Source of the DNA: Sandaracinus sp964481145
GTDB lineage: Bacteria > Myxococcota_A > Polyangia > Polyangiales > Sandaracinaceae
Length of the DNA stretch: 64,000 nucleotides
Direction: 5' to 3'
Assembly: GCA_964481145.1 (NCBI GenBank)
Contig: CAYZTA010000005.1
Location: forward strand, 116,617-180,616
The notes under the pieces are model-generated. The model was not told the origin of the DNA. It ran no database searches and worked only from the letters and a program-made list of their open reading frames with translations. Shown here piece after piece: positions 44,570-53,100 of the stretch (within the stretch, counting starts at the first letter, position 1; each line of letters starts with the position of its first letter). The position numbers and the translations under genes were made by a program.

Positions 44570-45919
44570 CTATTGGACGACGGTAGATGAGGGACAAAGT
44601 CGCTCGGACAAGGCAAGCGCTTGGCGCGCGATCTCCGGCACGGCCGTGCATTCCCACTCGGATGCACGCCGCAGCGCTCCGAGCGTGAAGATCCGCGCCG
44701 AGGCGTCCCCTTTGACATTCACGATCGCGCCATCGCCATCGGTGATGATTCCAAGCCCTGCGGGATCACGCGCGGCGTCCCCTCGCAGGGCGAGCGAAGC
44801 CAAGAGCGGCGCGTCCATCTCCGATTGCGCGAGCGCTGGACCAATGCATCGCACGATCGCATCGAAGCGCTCCCGTCGCATCGCCCCGCCTCGCTTGCGA
44901 ATCAAAACCTCGAGTCCTCCATCGCTGGGTTCGCACGAGACGACTTGCCCCGCCGCTCGTTCGAGTGCGCCTCGATCTTCCCAACGCGCCACGAGATCGA
45001 GCATGTCGCTCGGCGCGCGATGACGCAGCACATCCCAATACGGACGAACGGAACGAACGAATCGTGCGCGATCGCCAGCGCTCATCCGTTGCCACAGCTG
45101 CGGCACATGCGGTCGCAGCGCGTCGATCGCGAGCTGCCACGCTTCCCCTTCGGAAGATCGCTCGTTCACGATTCTCCGCACCCATCCGAGCAATGCGCGC
45201 AGCTCTCTCGGAGCGGCATCGATGGTTTCCGCCGGTATGGGCCTCGGTCGCAGCGCAGGATCGATGTGCGATCGCGGCAAGAGACCGTTTCGCGAGAGCA
45301 CCATGAGCTGCCCCGCGAACTTTTGCGCAGACATCGTCGCAATCACATCGAGGGCGCTGAGACCCGAGCCGAGGATGAGGACACGTCCTTTCGGCGGTAG
45401 ATTCACGAGCGCACGTTCGTCCCAAGAATCGATGACGCGAGGATCCGTCGTCATCCATCGAGGCGCGATTCGTGGCGCAAGCCCTGTGGCGAGAATGACA
45501 GCGTGCGCTGGGAGGCTTCGCCCATCCGAGAGCTTCACCGAGTCGCCGTCGATGTCGGTCGCCTCACGTCGAACGACTTGTAGCTCGGCGCGGCTCTCTT
45601 GCATGGCCTTCTCGAGTGCGTGTTCGACATAGGCGCCATACAGGGCGCGCGGTAGGAATGCGTTCGGTGAGCTCGCCGCATTCGCCCACGCGACGAAATC
45701 GTCCGGCTTTCGTGGATCGATGCTCATTCGTGAGGCCGGCACGTTGAGTCGATAGATCGAACTCGACACACCATACGCGACGCCGCGACCCAGTTGGCTT
45801 CCGCGTTCGACGAGTGAGATGCGAAGCCTCGGGGAGCCTCTCTCGAGGAGGTGATACGCCGCGGCCGCTCCAGCGAAGCCGCCTCCGATGATGACGATGG
45901 ATGTGGGTGTGTTCGGCAC
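44570..45919 (-). CDS. FAD/NAD(P)-binding protein (NAD_binding_9 type)
   Basis: A 449-residue flavoprotein-like protein. The N-terminal dinucleotide-binding motif is IVIIGGGFAGAAAAYHLLERG, followed by RGVAYGVSSSIYRLNVPASRMSIDP, LPAHAVILATGLAPR and a second Rossmann motif RVLILGSGLSALDVIATM. This order fits the family of FAD-NAD(P)-binding proteins related to lysine/ornithine monooxygenases and HcaD-like proteins whose substrates are mostly unknown. The C-terminus GLGIITDGDGAIVN...FTLGALRRASEWECTAVPEIARQA is typical. It has a divergent 105-base region with the sigma-54 activator gene. Confidence 0.85.
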   Translation of the reverse strand: MPNTPTSIVIIGGGFAGAAAAYHLLERGSPRLRISLVERGSQLGRGVAYGVSSSIYRLNVPASRMSIDPRKPDDFVAWANAASSPNAFLPRALYGAYVEHALEKAMQESRAELQVVRREATDIDGDSVKLSDGRSLPAHAVILATGLAPRIAPRWMTTDPRVIDSWDERALVNLPPKGRVLILGSGLSALDVIATMSAQKFAGQLMVLSRNGLLPRSHIDPALRPRPIPAETIDAAPRELRALLGWVRRIVNERSSEGEAWQLAIDALRPHVPQLWQRMSAGDRARFVRSVRPYWDVLRHRAPSDMLDLVARWEDRGALERAAGQVVSCEPSDGGLEVLIRKRGGAMRRERFDAIVRCIGPALAQSEMDAPLLASLALRGDAARDPAGLGIITDGDGAIVNVKGDASARIFTLGALRRASEWECTAVPEIARQALALSERLCPSSTVVQ

Positions 45920-46024
45920 GTGGGGCTGCTGAGCAGCTCTCGTACCATCTGTTTTTCAAGGAAAAATCGATTTGATGGGCTCACTTGCTAAAAAAAATGT
46001 TTCATATGCTAGAAAATCTATTGA
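45920..46024. promoter_or_regulatory. AT-rich divergent region
   Basis: This region stands out for its AT content (for example 45986-46019, with a run of eight A residues). It carries TTGCTA and, 21 bases on, ATGCTA, and overall looks like a promoter. No exact -24/-12 sigma-54 site could be matched. Confidence 0.35.
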
Positions 46025-47005
46025 ATGACACAGGAGATCATTGGCGCGGAGTTGGGTCTTCGCCTCGTCATGAGCCGGGCGAAAATGGTCGCGTCCAACA
46101 ACGTGCCCGTTCTGCTCTTCGGTGAAACGGGCACTGGCAAAGAAGTCATCGCGCGCGCCATTCACGATCGATCGAAGCGACGCGCGGGCCCATTCTGGCG
46201 CGTGAACTGCGGCGCCATCGCGCCCGAGCTCATCGACTCCGAGCTCTTTGGGCACGAGCGCGGTGCGTTCACAGGCGCGGTCGGGCAACGCAAAGGATGG
46301 TTCGAACAAGCGCATCGAGGGACGCTCTTCCTCGATGAGGTCGGTGAGCTCACGCCGGCAGCGCAAGTGCGGCTCTTGCGTGTTCTTCAGGAGGGCGAGC
46401 TCGTGCGCGTGGGAGGGAAATCCCCGCTGACCGTCGATGTTCGGATCGTGGCGGCGACCCATCGCGATCTCGCGGCCATGGTCGCCACCCGCGCCTTCCG
46501 CGAAGACCTCTACTATCGCCTCGCCGTGTTTCCCATCGTGATTCCGCCGCTGCGCGACCGAACCGAAGACATCCCTCATCTCGCGCGATATTTTGCGTCA
46601 CGTGCAGCGCAACGATTTGGTTTGCGCACTGCGCTCCCGAGCACGGAAGACCTTCGCTTGCTCTCGGTATACCCGTGGCCCGGAAACATTCGCGAGCTCG
46701 CGGCCGTGCTCGATCGCGCGGTTCTCCTCGGAGAGGGTCATCGTTTGGAGGTCCAAGCGGCGCTTGGACTTGGCGTCGCGTCACGTCCCTCGATCGAGCT
46801 CTCCATCTCCGAGTCGCACGGCGATGATGAGATCGAGACGCTCGACACGGCGATGCGAAGGCACATCGAGCGGGCGCTCACCCTCACCCATGGCCGGATC
46901 GATGGGCCGTTTGGCGCTGCAAAAAAGCTCGGCGTCAATCCGCACACCCTTCGGGGACGCATGCGCCGGCTCGGGGTGGACTTTCATCGATTTCGCACCG
47001 GCTGA
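46025..47005 (+). CDS. Sigma-54-dependent transcriptional activator lacking a sensor domain
   Basis: A 326-residue activator made of the AAA+ core and a DNA-binding tail only. Walker A is GETGTGKE (33-40), the sigma-54 contact loop GAFTGA is intact (80-85), Walker B is LFLDEVGEL (101-109), and WPGNIREL is present near 224. The C-terminal helix-turn-helix is near residues 288-322 (GAAKKLGVNPHTLRGRMRRLG). There is no N-terminal receiver, GAF or FHA domain, so activity should be controlled by expression or by a partner protein, as with PspF. It lies 63 bases upstream of ppdK on the same strand. Confidence 0.9.
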   Translation: MTQEIIGAELGLRLVMSRAKMVASNNVPVLLFGETGTGKEVIARAIHDRSKRRAGPFWRVNCGAIAPELIDSELFGHERGAFTGAVGQRKGWFEQAHRGTLFLDEVGELTPAAQVRLLRVLQEGELVRVGGKSPLTVDVRIVAATHRDLAAMVATRAFREDLYYRLAVFPIVIPPLRDRTEDIPHLARYFASRAAQRFGLRTALPSTEDLRLLSVYPWPGNIRELAAVLDRAVLLGEGHRLEVQAALGLGVASRPSIELSISESHGDDEIETLDTAMRRHIERALTLTHGRIDGPFGAAKKLGVNPHTLRGRMRRLGVDFHRFRTG

Positions 47006-47068
47006 ATCCGCGCGTCATCGCACGGGAATCAGTACCAACTCGGATCGAGCTGTATTAAGTAGCGGCGC

Positions 47069-49738
47069 ATGGAACGGCTCGTTTATCGATTCGCAGTCAG
47101 CACCACCGATGGCCATGCTGGGATGAAAGAACTTCTCGGCGGAAAGGGCGCCAATCTCGCCGAAATGGCGACCGCCGGGCTTCCCGTCCCGCCAGGCTTC
47201 ACCATCAGCACAGCCGTGTGCAAGGACGTCGAGGAGCACGGAGGCGCGCTGCCGGCAAGGCTTTGGCCCGAAATCGACGCGGCGCTCGCCGAAGTCGAAC
47301 AAAAGACGAAGATGCGGTTCGGCGATTCTACGCAGCCGCTCCTCGTGTCTGTTCGTTCGGGCGCGGCCGTCTCGATGCCCGGGATGATGGACACGGTCTT
47401 GAATCTCGGAATGAACGAGGCGGTCGCGATGGGCCTCGCGAATCGCACGAAGAATCCGCGCTTTGCGTGGGACGCGTATCGGCGTTTCATTCAAATGTTT
47501 GCGAGCGTCGTCATGGACGCCAAGCGCGAATCGTTCGAAGCGGCCATGGACGCCCTCAAGAAAGAGCGCGGCGCGCGCACCGATCAAGATCTCGGTGAAG
47601 GGGATATGCGCGAGCTCGTGAAGCGCTTTCTCGACGTGTACCGCGCCCAAGTTGGAGAGGAGTTTCCGGTCGATCCGCGCAAGCAATTGGAGCTCGCCAT
47701 CCTCGCGGTCTTCCGTTCGTGGATGAGTGATCGTGCGGTCAAATATCGCGAGGTGCAGAAGATTCGCGGGTTGCTCGGCACGGCCGTCAATGTGCAGGCG
47801 ATGGTCTTCGGCAACATGGGTGAGACCAGCGGCACAGGCGTATGTTTCACGCGCAATCCTGCGACGGGGACGAAGGAGCTGTATGGTGAATATCTGATCG
47901 ATGCGCAGGGCGAAGACGTCGTCGCGGGCATCCGCACGCCGCTCCCGATCTCGACGCTCGAGACCAAGATGCCCGCGATTTACGCGCAGCTGAGTGAGAT
48001 GACGACACGGCTCGAGCAGCACTTCAAGAACGTCCAAGACATCGAGTTCACCGTTCAGGAAGGCACGCTCTATCTCCTTCAGACGAGACATGGAAAACGG
48101 ACGGGTGCAGCAGCGGTGAAGATCGCGGTCGATCTCGTCGCCGAAGGTCTCGTCACGAAGAACGAGGCGATCGTCAACTTGGTCGAGCCCGCGCATGTCG
48201 ATCAGCTCCTTCATCCGCATTTCGCGGACGAAGAAGGTTATCGCAAGAAGGATCGCGTCCTCTGCAAGGGATTGAACGCGTCGCCCGGTGCGGCCGTGGG
48301 AAGAGTCGTCTTTCATGCAGCCGATGCCGAGGAATGGCGTGCGCGCGGTGAGCGCGTGATCCTCGCACGCGTCGAGACGAGCCCTGAAGACGTGGCTGGG
48401 ATGCATGCGGCGGAAGGTGTGCTCACGAGCCGTGGCGGTATGACGAGCCATGCGGCCGTCGTTGCGCGCGGATGGGGCAAGCCTTGTGTTGCGGGCTGTA
48501 GCGAGATCATGATCGATGAACGCCAAAAGACCATGAAGAGCGGCGATCGAACGGTTCGCGAAGGTGATTGGGTCAGTTTGAATGGCACGACGGGCGAAGT
48601 GATCGAAGGCAAAGAAGCGCTCGCCGATGCGCTCGTGAGCGGTGAGCTCAAGACCTTCATGGCGTGGGTCGATGAGGTGCGCACGATGAAGGTGCGCACC
48701 AACGCGGACACTCCGAAAGACGCAAAGGTTGCGCGTGATTTCGGCGCCGAAGGCATTGGGCTCGTGCGCACCGAGCACATGTTCTTCGAAGAGAGCCGCA
48801 TCCTCGCAGTGCGCGAGATGATCCTCGCCGACAGCGCCGAAGGACGGAAGCGCGCGCTCGCCAAGCTCCTGCCCTTCCAGCGTGAGGATTTCGTCGGCAT
48901 TTTCCGCGCGATGGATGGCCTGCCGGTCACCATTCGCTTGCTCGACCCTCCGCTTCACGAGTTCCTTCCGCACGAGCGTGCGCAGCAGGACGAGCTGGCG
49001 CGCGTGATCGGCACCCATCCCGAACGTTTGCGCTCACGTGTGCATGCGCTCTCGGAGGCGAATCCGATGCTCGGTCATCGCGGATGTCGGCTGGGGATCA
49101 CGCATCCCGAGATCACTGAGATGCAAGCCCGCGCGATCCTCGAAGCTGCATGCATCGTGACCAACGAGGGGGTGAAGGTATTTCCTGAAATCATGGTGCC
49201 GCTCATCGGCAATGAAGCCGAGCTCGCGAATCAACGGACGATCGTGCTTCGTATTGCCGAGGACGTGTTCCGCGAACGAGGGGCTCGCGTCGAGTTCATG
49301 GTGGGCACGATGATCGAAGTGCCGCGCGCGGCGCTCATGGCCGATCACATCGCGAAAGAGGCCGAGTTCTTTAGTTTCGGCACCAACGATCTCACGCAGA
49401 TGACGCTCGGCATCAGCCGCGACGATGTGAGCGGCTTTTTGCCGAAGTATCTCTCGCTCGGGCTTTTGACCGATGATCCCTTCCAGAGCCTCGACACCGA
49501 AGGTGTGGGTCAACTCTTGCGCATCGCGACCGAGCGCGGTCGTGCGGCGCGCCCTGGGCTCAAGATCGGCATCTGCGGCGAGCACGGCGGCGATCCGCGT
49601 TCGATCGCATTCTGCGCCGAGATTGGCCTCGACTATGTGAGCTGTTCGCCTTTCCGCGTGCCGGTGGCGCGCCTCGCAGTGGCGCAGTCGGTGTTGAAGA
49701 AGAAGGGCGGCGTCCAAGAGAAAGCCGGCGAGGCGTGA
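47069..49738 (+). CDS. ppdK: Pyruvate, phosphate dikinase
   Basis: An 889-residue enzyme that interconverts pyruvate and phosphoenolpyruvate with ATP and phosphate. Domains run in the usual order: an ATP-grasp N-terminal domain (GGKGANLAEMATAGLPVPPGFT), the phosphohistidine domain with catalytic His461 in GGMTSHAAVVARGWGKPCV, and the C-terminal PEP-binding TIM barrel with Cys836 in GICGEHGGDP. Length is normal. It lets the cell run the last step of glycolysis backwards, useful for growth on amino acids. There is no Shine-Dalgarno sequence, but TATTAA ends 10 bases before the ATG, the same near-leaderless layout seen at other genes. No PpdK regulatory kinase is adjacent. Confidence 0.95.
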   Translation: MERLVYRFAVSTTDGHAGMKELLGGKGANLAEMATAGLPVPPGFTISTAVCKDVEEHGGALPARLWPEIDAALAEVEQKTKMRFGDSTQPLLVSVRSGAAVSMPGMMDTVLNLGMNEAVAMGLANRTKNPRFAWDAYRRFIQMFASVVMDAKRESFEAAMDALKKERGARTDQDLGEGDMRELVKRFLDVYRAQVGEEFPVDPRKQLELAILAVFRSWMSDRAVKYREVQKIRGLLGTAVNVQAMVFGNMGETSGTGVCFTRNPATGTKELYGEYLIDAQGEDVVAGIRTPLPISTLETKMPAIYAQLSEMTTRLEQHFKNVQDIEFTVQEGTLYLLQTRHGKRTGAAAVKIAVDLVAEGLVTKNEAIVNLVEPAHVDQLLHPHFADEEGYRKKDRVLCKGLNASPGAAVGRVVFHAADAEEWRARGERVILARVETSPEDVAGMHAAEGVLTSRGGMTSHAAVVARGWGKPCVAGCSEIMIDERQKTMKSGDRTVREGDWVSLNGTTGEVIEGKEALADALVSGELKTFMAWVDEVRTMKVRTNADTPKDAKVARDFGAEGIGLVRTEHMFFEESRILAVREMILADSAEGRKRALAKLLPFQREDFVGIFRAMDGLPVTIRLLDPPLHEFLPHERAQQDELARVIGTHPERLRSRVHALSEANPMLGHRGCRLGITHPEITEMQARAILEAACIVTNEGVKVFPEIMVPLIGNEAELANQRTIVLRIAEDVFRERGARVEFMVGTMIEVPRAALMADHIAKEAEFFSFGTNDLTQMTLGISRDDVSGFLPKYLSLGLLTDDPFQSLDTEGVGQLLRIATERGRAARPGLKIGICGEHGGDPRSIAFCAEIGLDYVSCSPFRVPVARLAVAQSVLKKKGGVQEKAGEA

Positions 49739-49740
49739 GG

Positions 49741-49866
49741 CAGATGATCCTCGCGAGCCGATAGCAACGTCAGCTCGTCGTCCAAGCTCAGATAGGGCAG
49801 CCCCGGCGTGTCCTGCAAGGCTTCGGCGACGCACGGTTCGATCCAACGCGGAAAAAGAGCGAGCAC
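49741..49866 (-). pseudogene. Fragment of an AAA-ATPase of the DUF4143 type, P-loop deleted
   Basis: The minus strand encodes LFPRWIEPCVAEALQDTP directly joined to GLPYLSLDDELTLLSARED. These match, from memory, the N-terminus and the first post-P-loop block of bacterial DUF4143 ATPases, in which a GPRQxGK(S/T)T loop of about 25 residues separates them. That loop is missing and the match ends where the downstream ppdK gene begins. I therefore read it as a truncated and internally deleted remnant. The tandem repeats beside it suggest a mobile-element event. Confidence 0.6.
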
Positions 49867-49881
49867 ACATTCATGGTGTCG

Positions 49882-49991
49882 TAGATTTCGGAATCTATCA
49901 ACGTAGATTTCGGAATGATGACCCGTGAATTTCGGAATGATGACCCGTGAATTTCGGAATGAGATGGCGTCGATTTCGGAATAAAGAGCCC
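49882..49991. repeat. Five tandem 22-bp repeats with core ATTTCGGAAT
   Basis: Five consecutive units of exactly 22 bases start at 49882, 49904, 49926, 49948 and 49970. Each carries ATTTCGGAAT at the same offset; units 2 and 3 also share the following ATGACCCG. Multiple spaced repeats at an element end are typical of IS21-like transposase-binding ends, but no transposase and no second copy were found. The remaining 152 bases to 50143 hold nothing I can name. Confidence 0.8.
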
Positions 49992-50143
49992 TCATTCATT
50001 GGAATCACAGGTGAGAGATACGGTTCGCACGCTGTCCGCTGGCTGAAATGCGTGTGGAGCCGCCGAAGCAGAAACGGCTGCATAAATCAAGCGAATGTCC
50101 AAGGGCTTGTCCCGCGTATGCGCTCCGTGCGAGCGTTCGTTTC

Positions 50144-53100
50144 ATGACGCGCCCCGCCTGGTCCTTTGCTCTCCTCGCGATTCTCGCAGCGTTCCTCCTC
50201 TGCCCACCGCGCAGCCATGCGCAGCCGCTCTCTCCGTCCGAAGTCCCGGCGCCGCTCGCGCCATGGGTCGATTGGGTGCTCGATGGCGCGGAGCTTCACG
50301 GTTGCTCGTATTTGCCCGATGGTTCGCAGCGTTGTGCGTGGCCGGGAGAGCTTTCGGTACAAGTCCTTCCGGGCGGAGCGACATTCGAGCTGCGTGTCAC
50401 GCTCGATCGGCGGACCACGGTTCAGCTGCCAGGGGATGCGCGACGCTGGCCGCTCGATGTGCGCGTGGGCGGCAATGCGATTGCAGTTCGGCGAAACGAA
50501 AGCGGGCATCCGATGGTCGATCTGCCGGCGGGCGCGCATTCGATCGCGGGTCGATTGAGCTTCACCGAGATTCCCGAGACGATCGCGATTCCTCCATCGA
50601 CAGGTCGTATTTTCCTTCGCGCACTCGAAGGCGCGGTGGCCCGACCGCGACGCGATGGGAGCACCTTGTGGCTCCAAACGATCGCGCGTGAAGCGGCCCA
50701 AGAGGACACGCTTTCGATCGAAGTGTTCCGCCGCATCGACGACGGCATGCCGATTCGTGTGAGCACGCGGATCGCACTGCGCATCTCCGGTCGACCGCGA
50801 GAGATCGCGCTCGGTCGTGTGTTGCTCGAAGGCATGGAGCCGATCGCGGCGACGTCCAATGCACCCGTTCGAATGAGCGAAGCGGGGGATGTCACGGTGC
50901 AGGTCCAGCCTGGTTCGTTCGATATCGAAATCATCGGTGTCATGCGTTCGCAAGAAGGGCCGCTCCGCGCGATCGCGCGCTCTGCGATTTGGCCATCGGA
51001 AGAAATCTGGGTGTGGAGCGCGGATGAAATCTTGCGCCAAGTCGAAGTCTCGGGGGCCGATCGCATCGATCCCGATCGCACGAATTTGCCTTCAGAATGG
51101 CGCAATTTGCCGACGTATCTGGTTCCGTCTGCGAGCGGCCAGCTCGCCCTTGCGACCTCGCGTCGTGGCAATCCCGCGCCCGCCCCCAATCAAATCACAT
51201 TGAGTCGTGAACTATGGCTCGATCCTGATGGCGTGGGTTTGACCGGCGCGGATCAGCTCGGTGGTACGGTGCATCAACGCTGGCGTCTCGAGCTGACCGA
51301 AGGCGAGCTCGGTCGGGCCAGCGTCAATGGCTCTCCTCACCTCGTCTCGACATTGGTGCGCGAAGGGCAAGAGCCGCGCGCCGGTGTCGAGCTGCGCCAT
51401 ACGAATATCGACGTGCGCGCGGAGTGGCGCAACGAAGGAGCGAGCACGACGTTTCGCGCTGTGGGATGGGACGAAGATGTGCAGAGCTTGAACGCGACAT
51501 TGCATCTGGCGCCCGGGTTTCGATTGATGGGTGCGAGCGGTGTCGATCAAGCGAGCACATGGCTCGAGGATTGGAATCTCTGGGGCCTCTTCTTCGTGCT
51601 CGTGCTCTCGCTCGCACTCGGTCGTCTCGCGGGCCCGGGCATCGGGGTCACCGCATTGGCGATCCTCGTGTTCTCGTATCACGAGCCGGATGCGCCATTT
51701 TTGACGTGGATCGCGCTCGCTCTTTCTCTCGCATTGGCGCGTGCGCTGCCCGAAGGCAGGGCACGTGAGATCGCTCGACACGTGTACGAAGTCGTCTTTG
51801 CGGTGCTCTGTTTGCTGGTCGTCTATTTCTCGGTGCATGAGCTCCGCCGTGGGTTCTTGCCGTACGCGGATGTGAATCCGCCGGGATTTGATTTCACTCT
51901 TGCGATGGAAGACGCCGTGGCCGAGAGTGCCGCGATGCCGGCTTCTGCTCCGGCTCCTGTCGAAGCGTGGGGTGGTGCGAGTGACTCAGAGCGTGGCGGT
52001 GGTGGTGCACGACGTCAGCGAGATCGCGGTGATTCGTGGAGTGCAAACCTTTCGTCGTACGAACCCAACGCCGTCCTCCAAACCGGACCGGGTGTCGCCA
52101 ACTGGCAGACGCGCGGCGGTCAAACCGTGTATCTGGGGTGGGATGGGCCGGTCACCCAAGACACCGAAGTGCGCCTCTGGGTCCTGACCCCCACCGAAAA
52201 TGCGGTCCTGAAATTGATCGAAGTCCTGCTCTTTGGCGTGTTCCTCTTCGGGCTTTATCGCCAGAGACCTGTTGGACCCACGCATGGATCTCCGATCGCG
52301 TCTTCTCTTGCGGTCTTCGCATTGGCGCTCTCGCTTTCGCCGAGTGCCGTCCATGCGCAAGCACGGGCATCGGAGATTCCCTCGAACGAGCTCCTCGGCA
52401 CATTGCGATCGCGTCTGACGCGTCCTCCGCAATGCCTCCCTCACTGCGTCGAGATCGCCGATATCCGTGTGTCGCTCGACAGTGCGCGCATGGTGATCGA
52501 TCTCGATGTGCAAGCGAGCACGCAGATCGCGGTGCCGCTCCCAGGGCCGCTCGAGGCGTGGGCCCCCGAGTCGATCCTCGTCGATGGAGCTCCCACGAGC
52601 GCTGCGGCTCGAATGGACGACGGTTATCTCTACGTGCGGGTGATGCCGGGCACACATCGTGTGCGACTCGAGAGCGCATTGCCATCGACCGATGCGTTGA
52701 CGCTTTCGTTCGCGGTCTCACCGCGCCATGCGTCGATCGTCGCTCCGGGCTGGGAAGTCGATGGATTGCGAGGGGGAGATCAGATCGGCGGTTCGATCCA
52801 ACTTCGCCGCGCGGTGCGCACCGAGGCCGCACCGGGTGAAGAGGATACGGGAGGCGCCTCGATTCGCGTGACCCCGTGGCTCGAGCTCGAGCGTTCCTTC
52901 GAGCTCGGCGTGCGTTGGGAGATGAGCACGACGGTGCGTCGCGTCTCGGCGGTGGGAGCGCCGATCGTCGCGCGCATTCCTTTGCTCGAAGGCGAATCGG
53001 TACTCACGTCGGACATCACGATCGAGAACGGAGCCGCCGTGGTTGCGCTCGGCGGTCAGGAAACGGAGCGCACGTGGAGCTCGGTGCTGACTCCGCGTGA

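Noticed and set aside
46025..47068. Sigma-54 (-24/-12) promoter between the activator and ppdK or upstream of the activator
   Set aside because: The only GG...GC candidate, near 45918, has a spacing one base too long, so it was not called.
47015..49018. 667-residue minus-strand frame opposite ppdK
   Set aside because: The plus strand encodes a complete, motif-rich ppdK; the antisense product is rich in Arg and His and has no motif.
49882..49991. CRISPR array
   Set aside because: The units are contiguous 22-mers with no unique spacers and no cas genes nearby.
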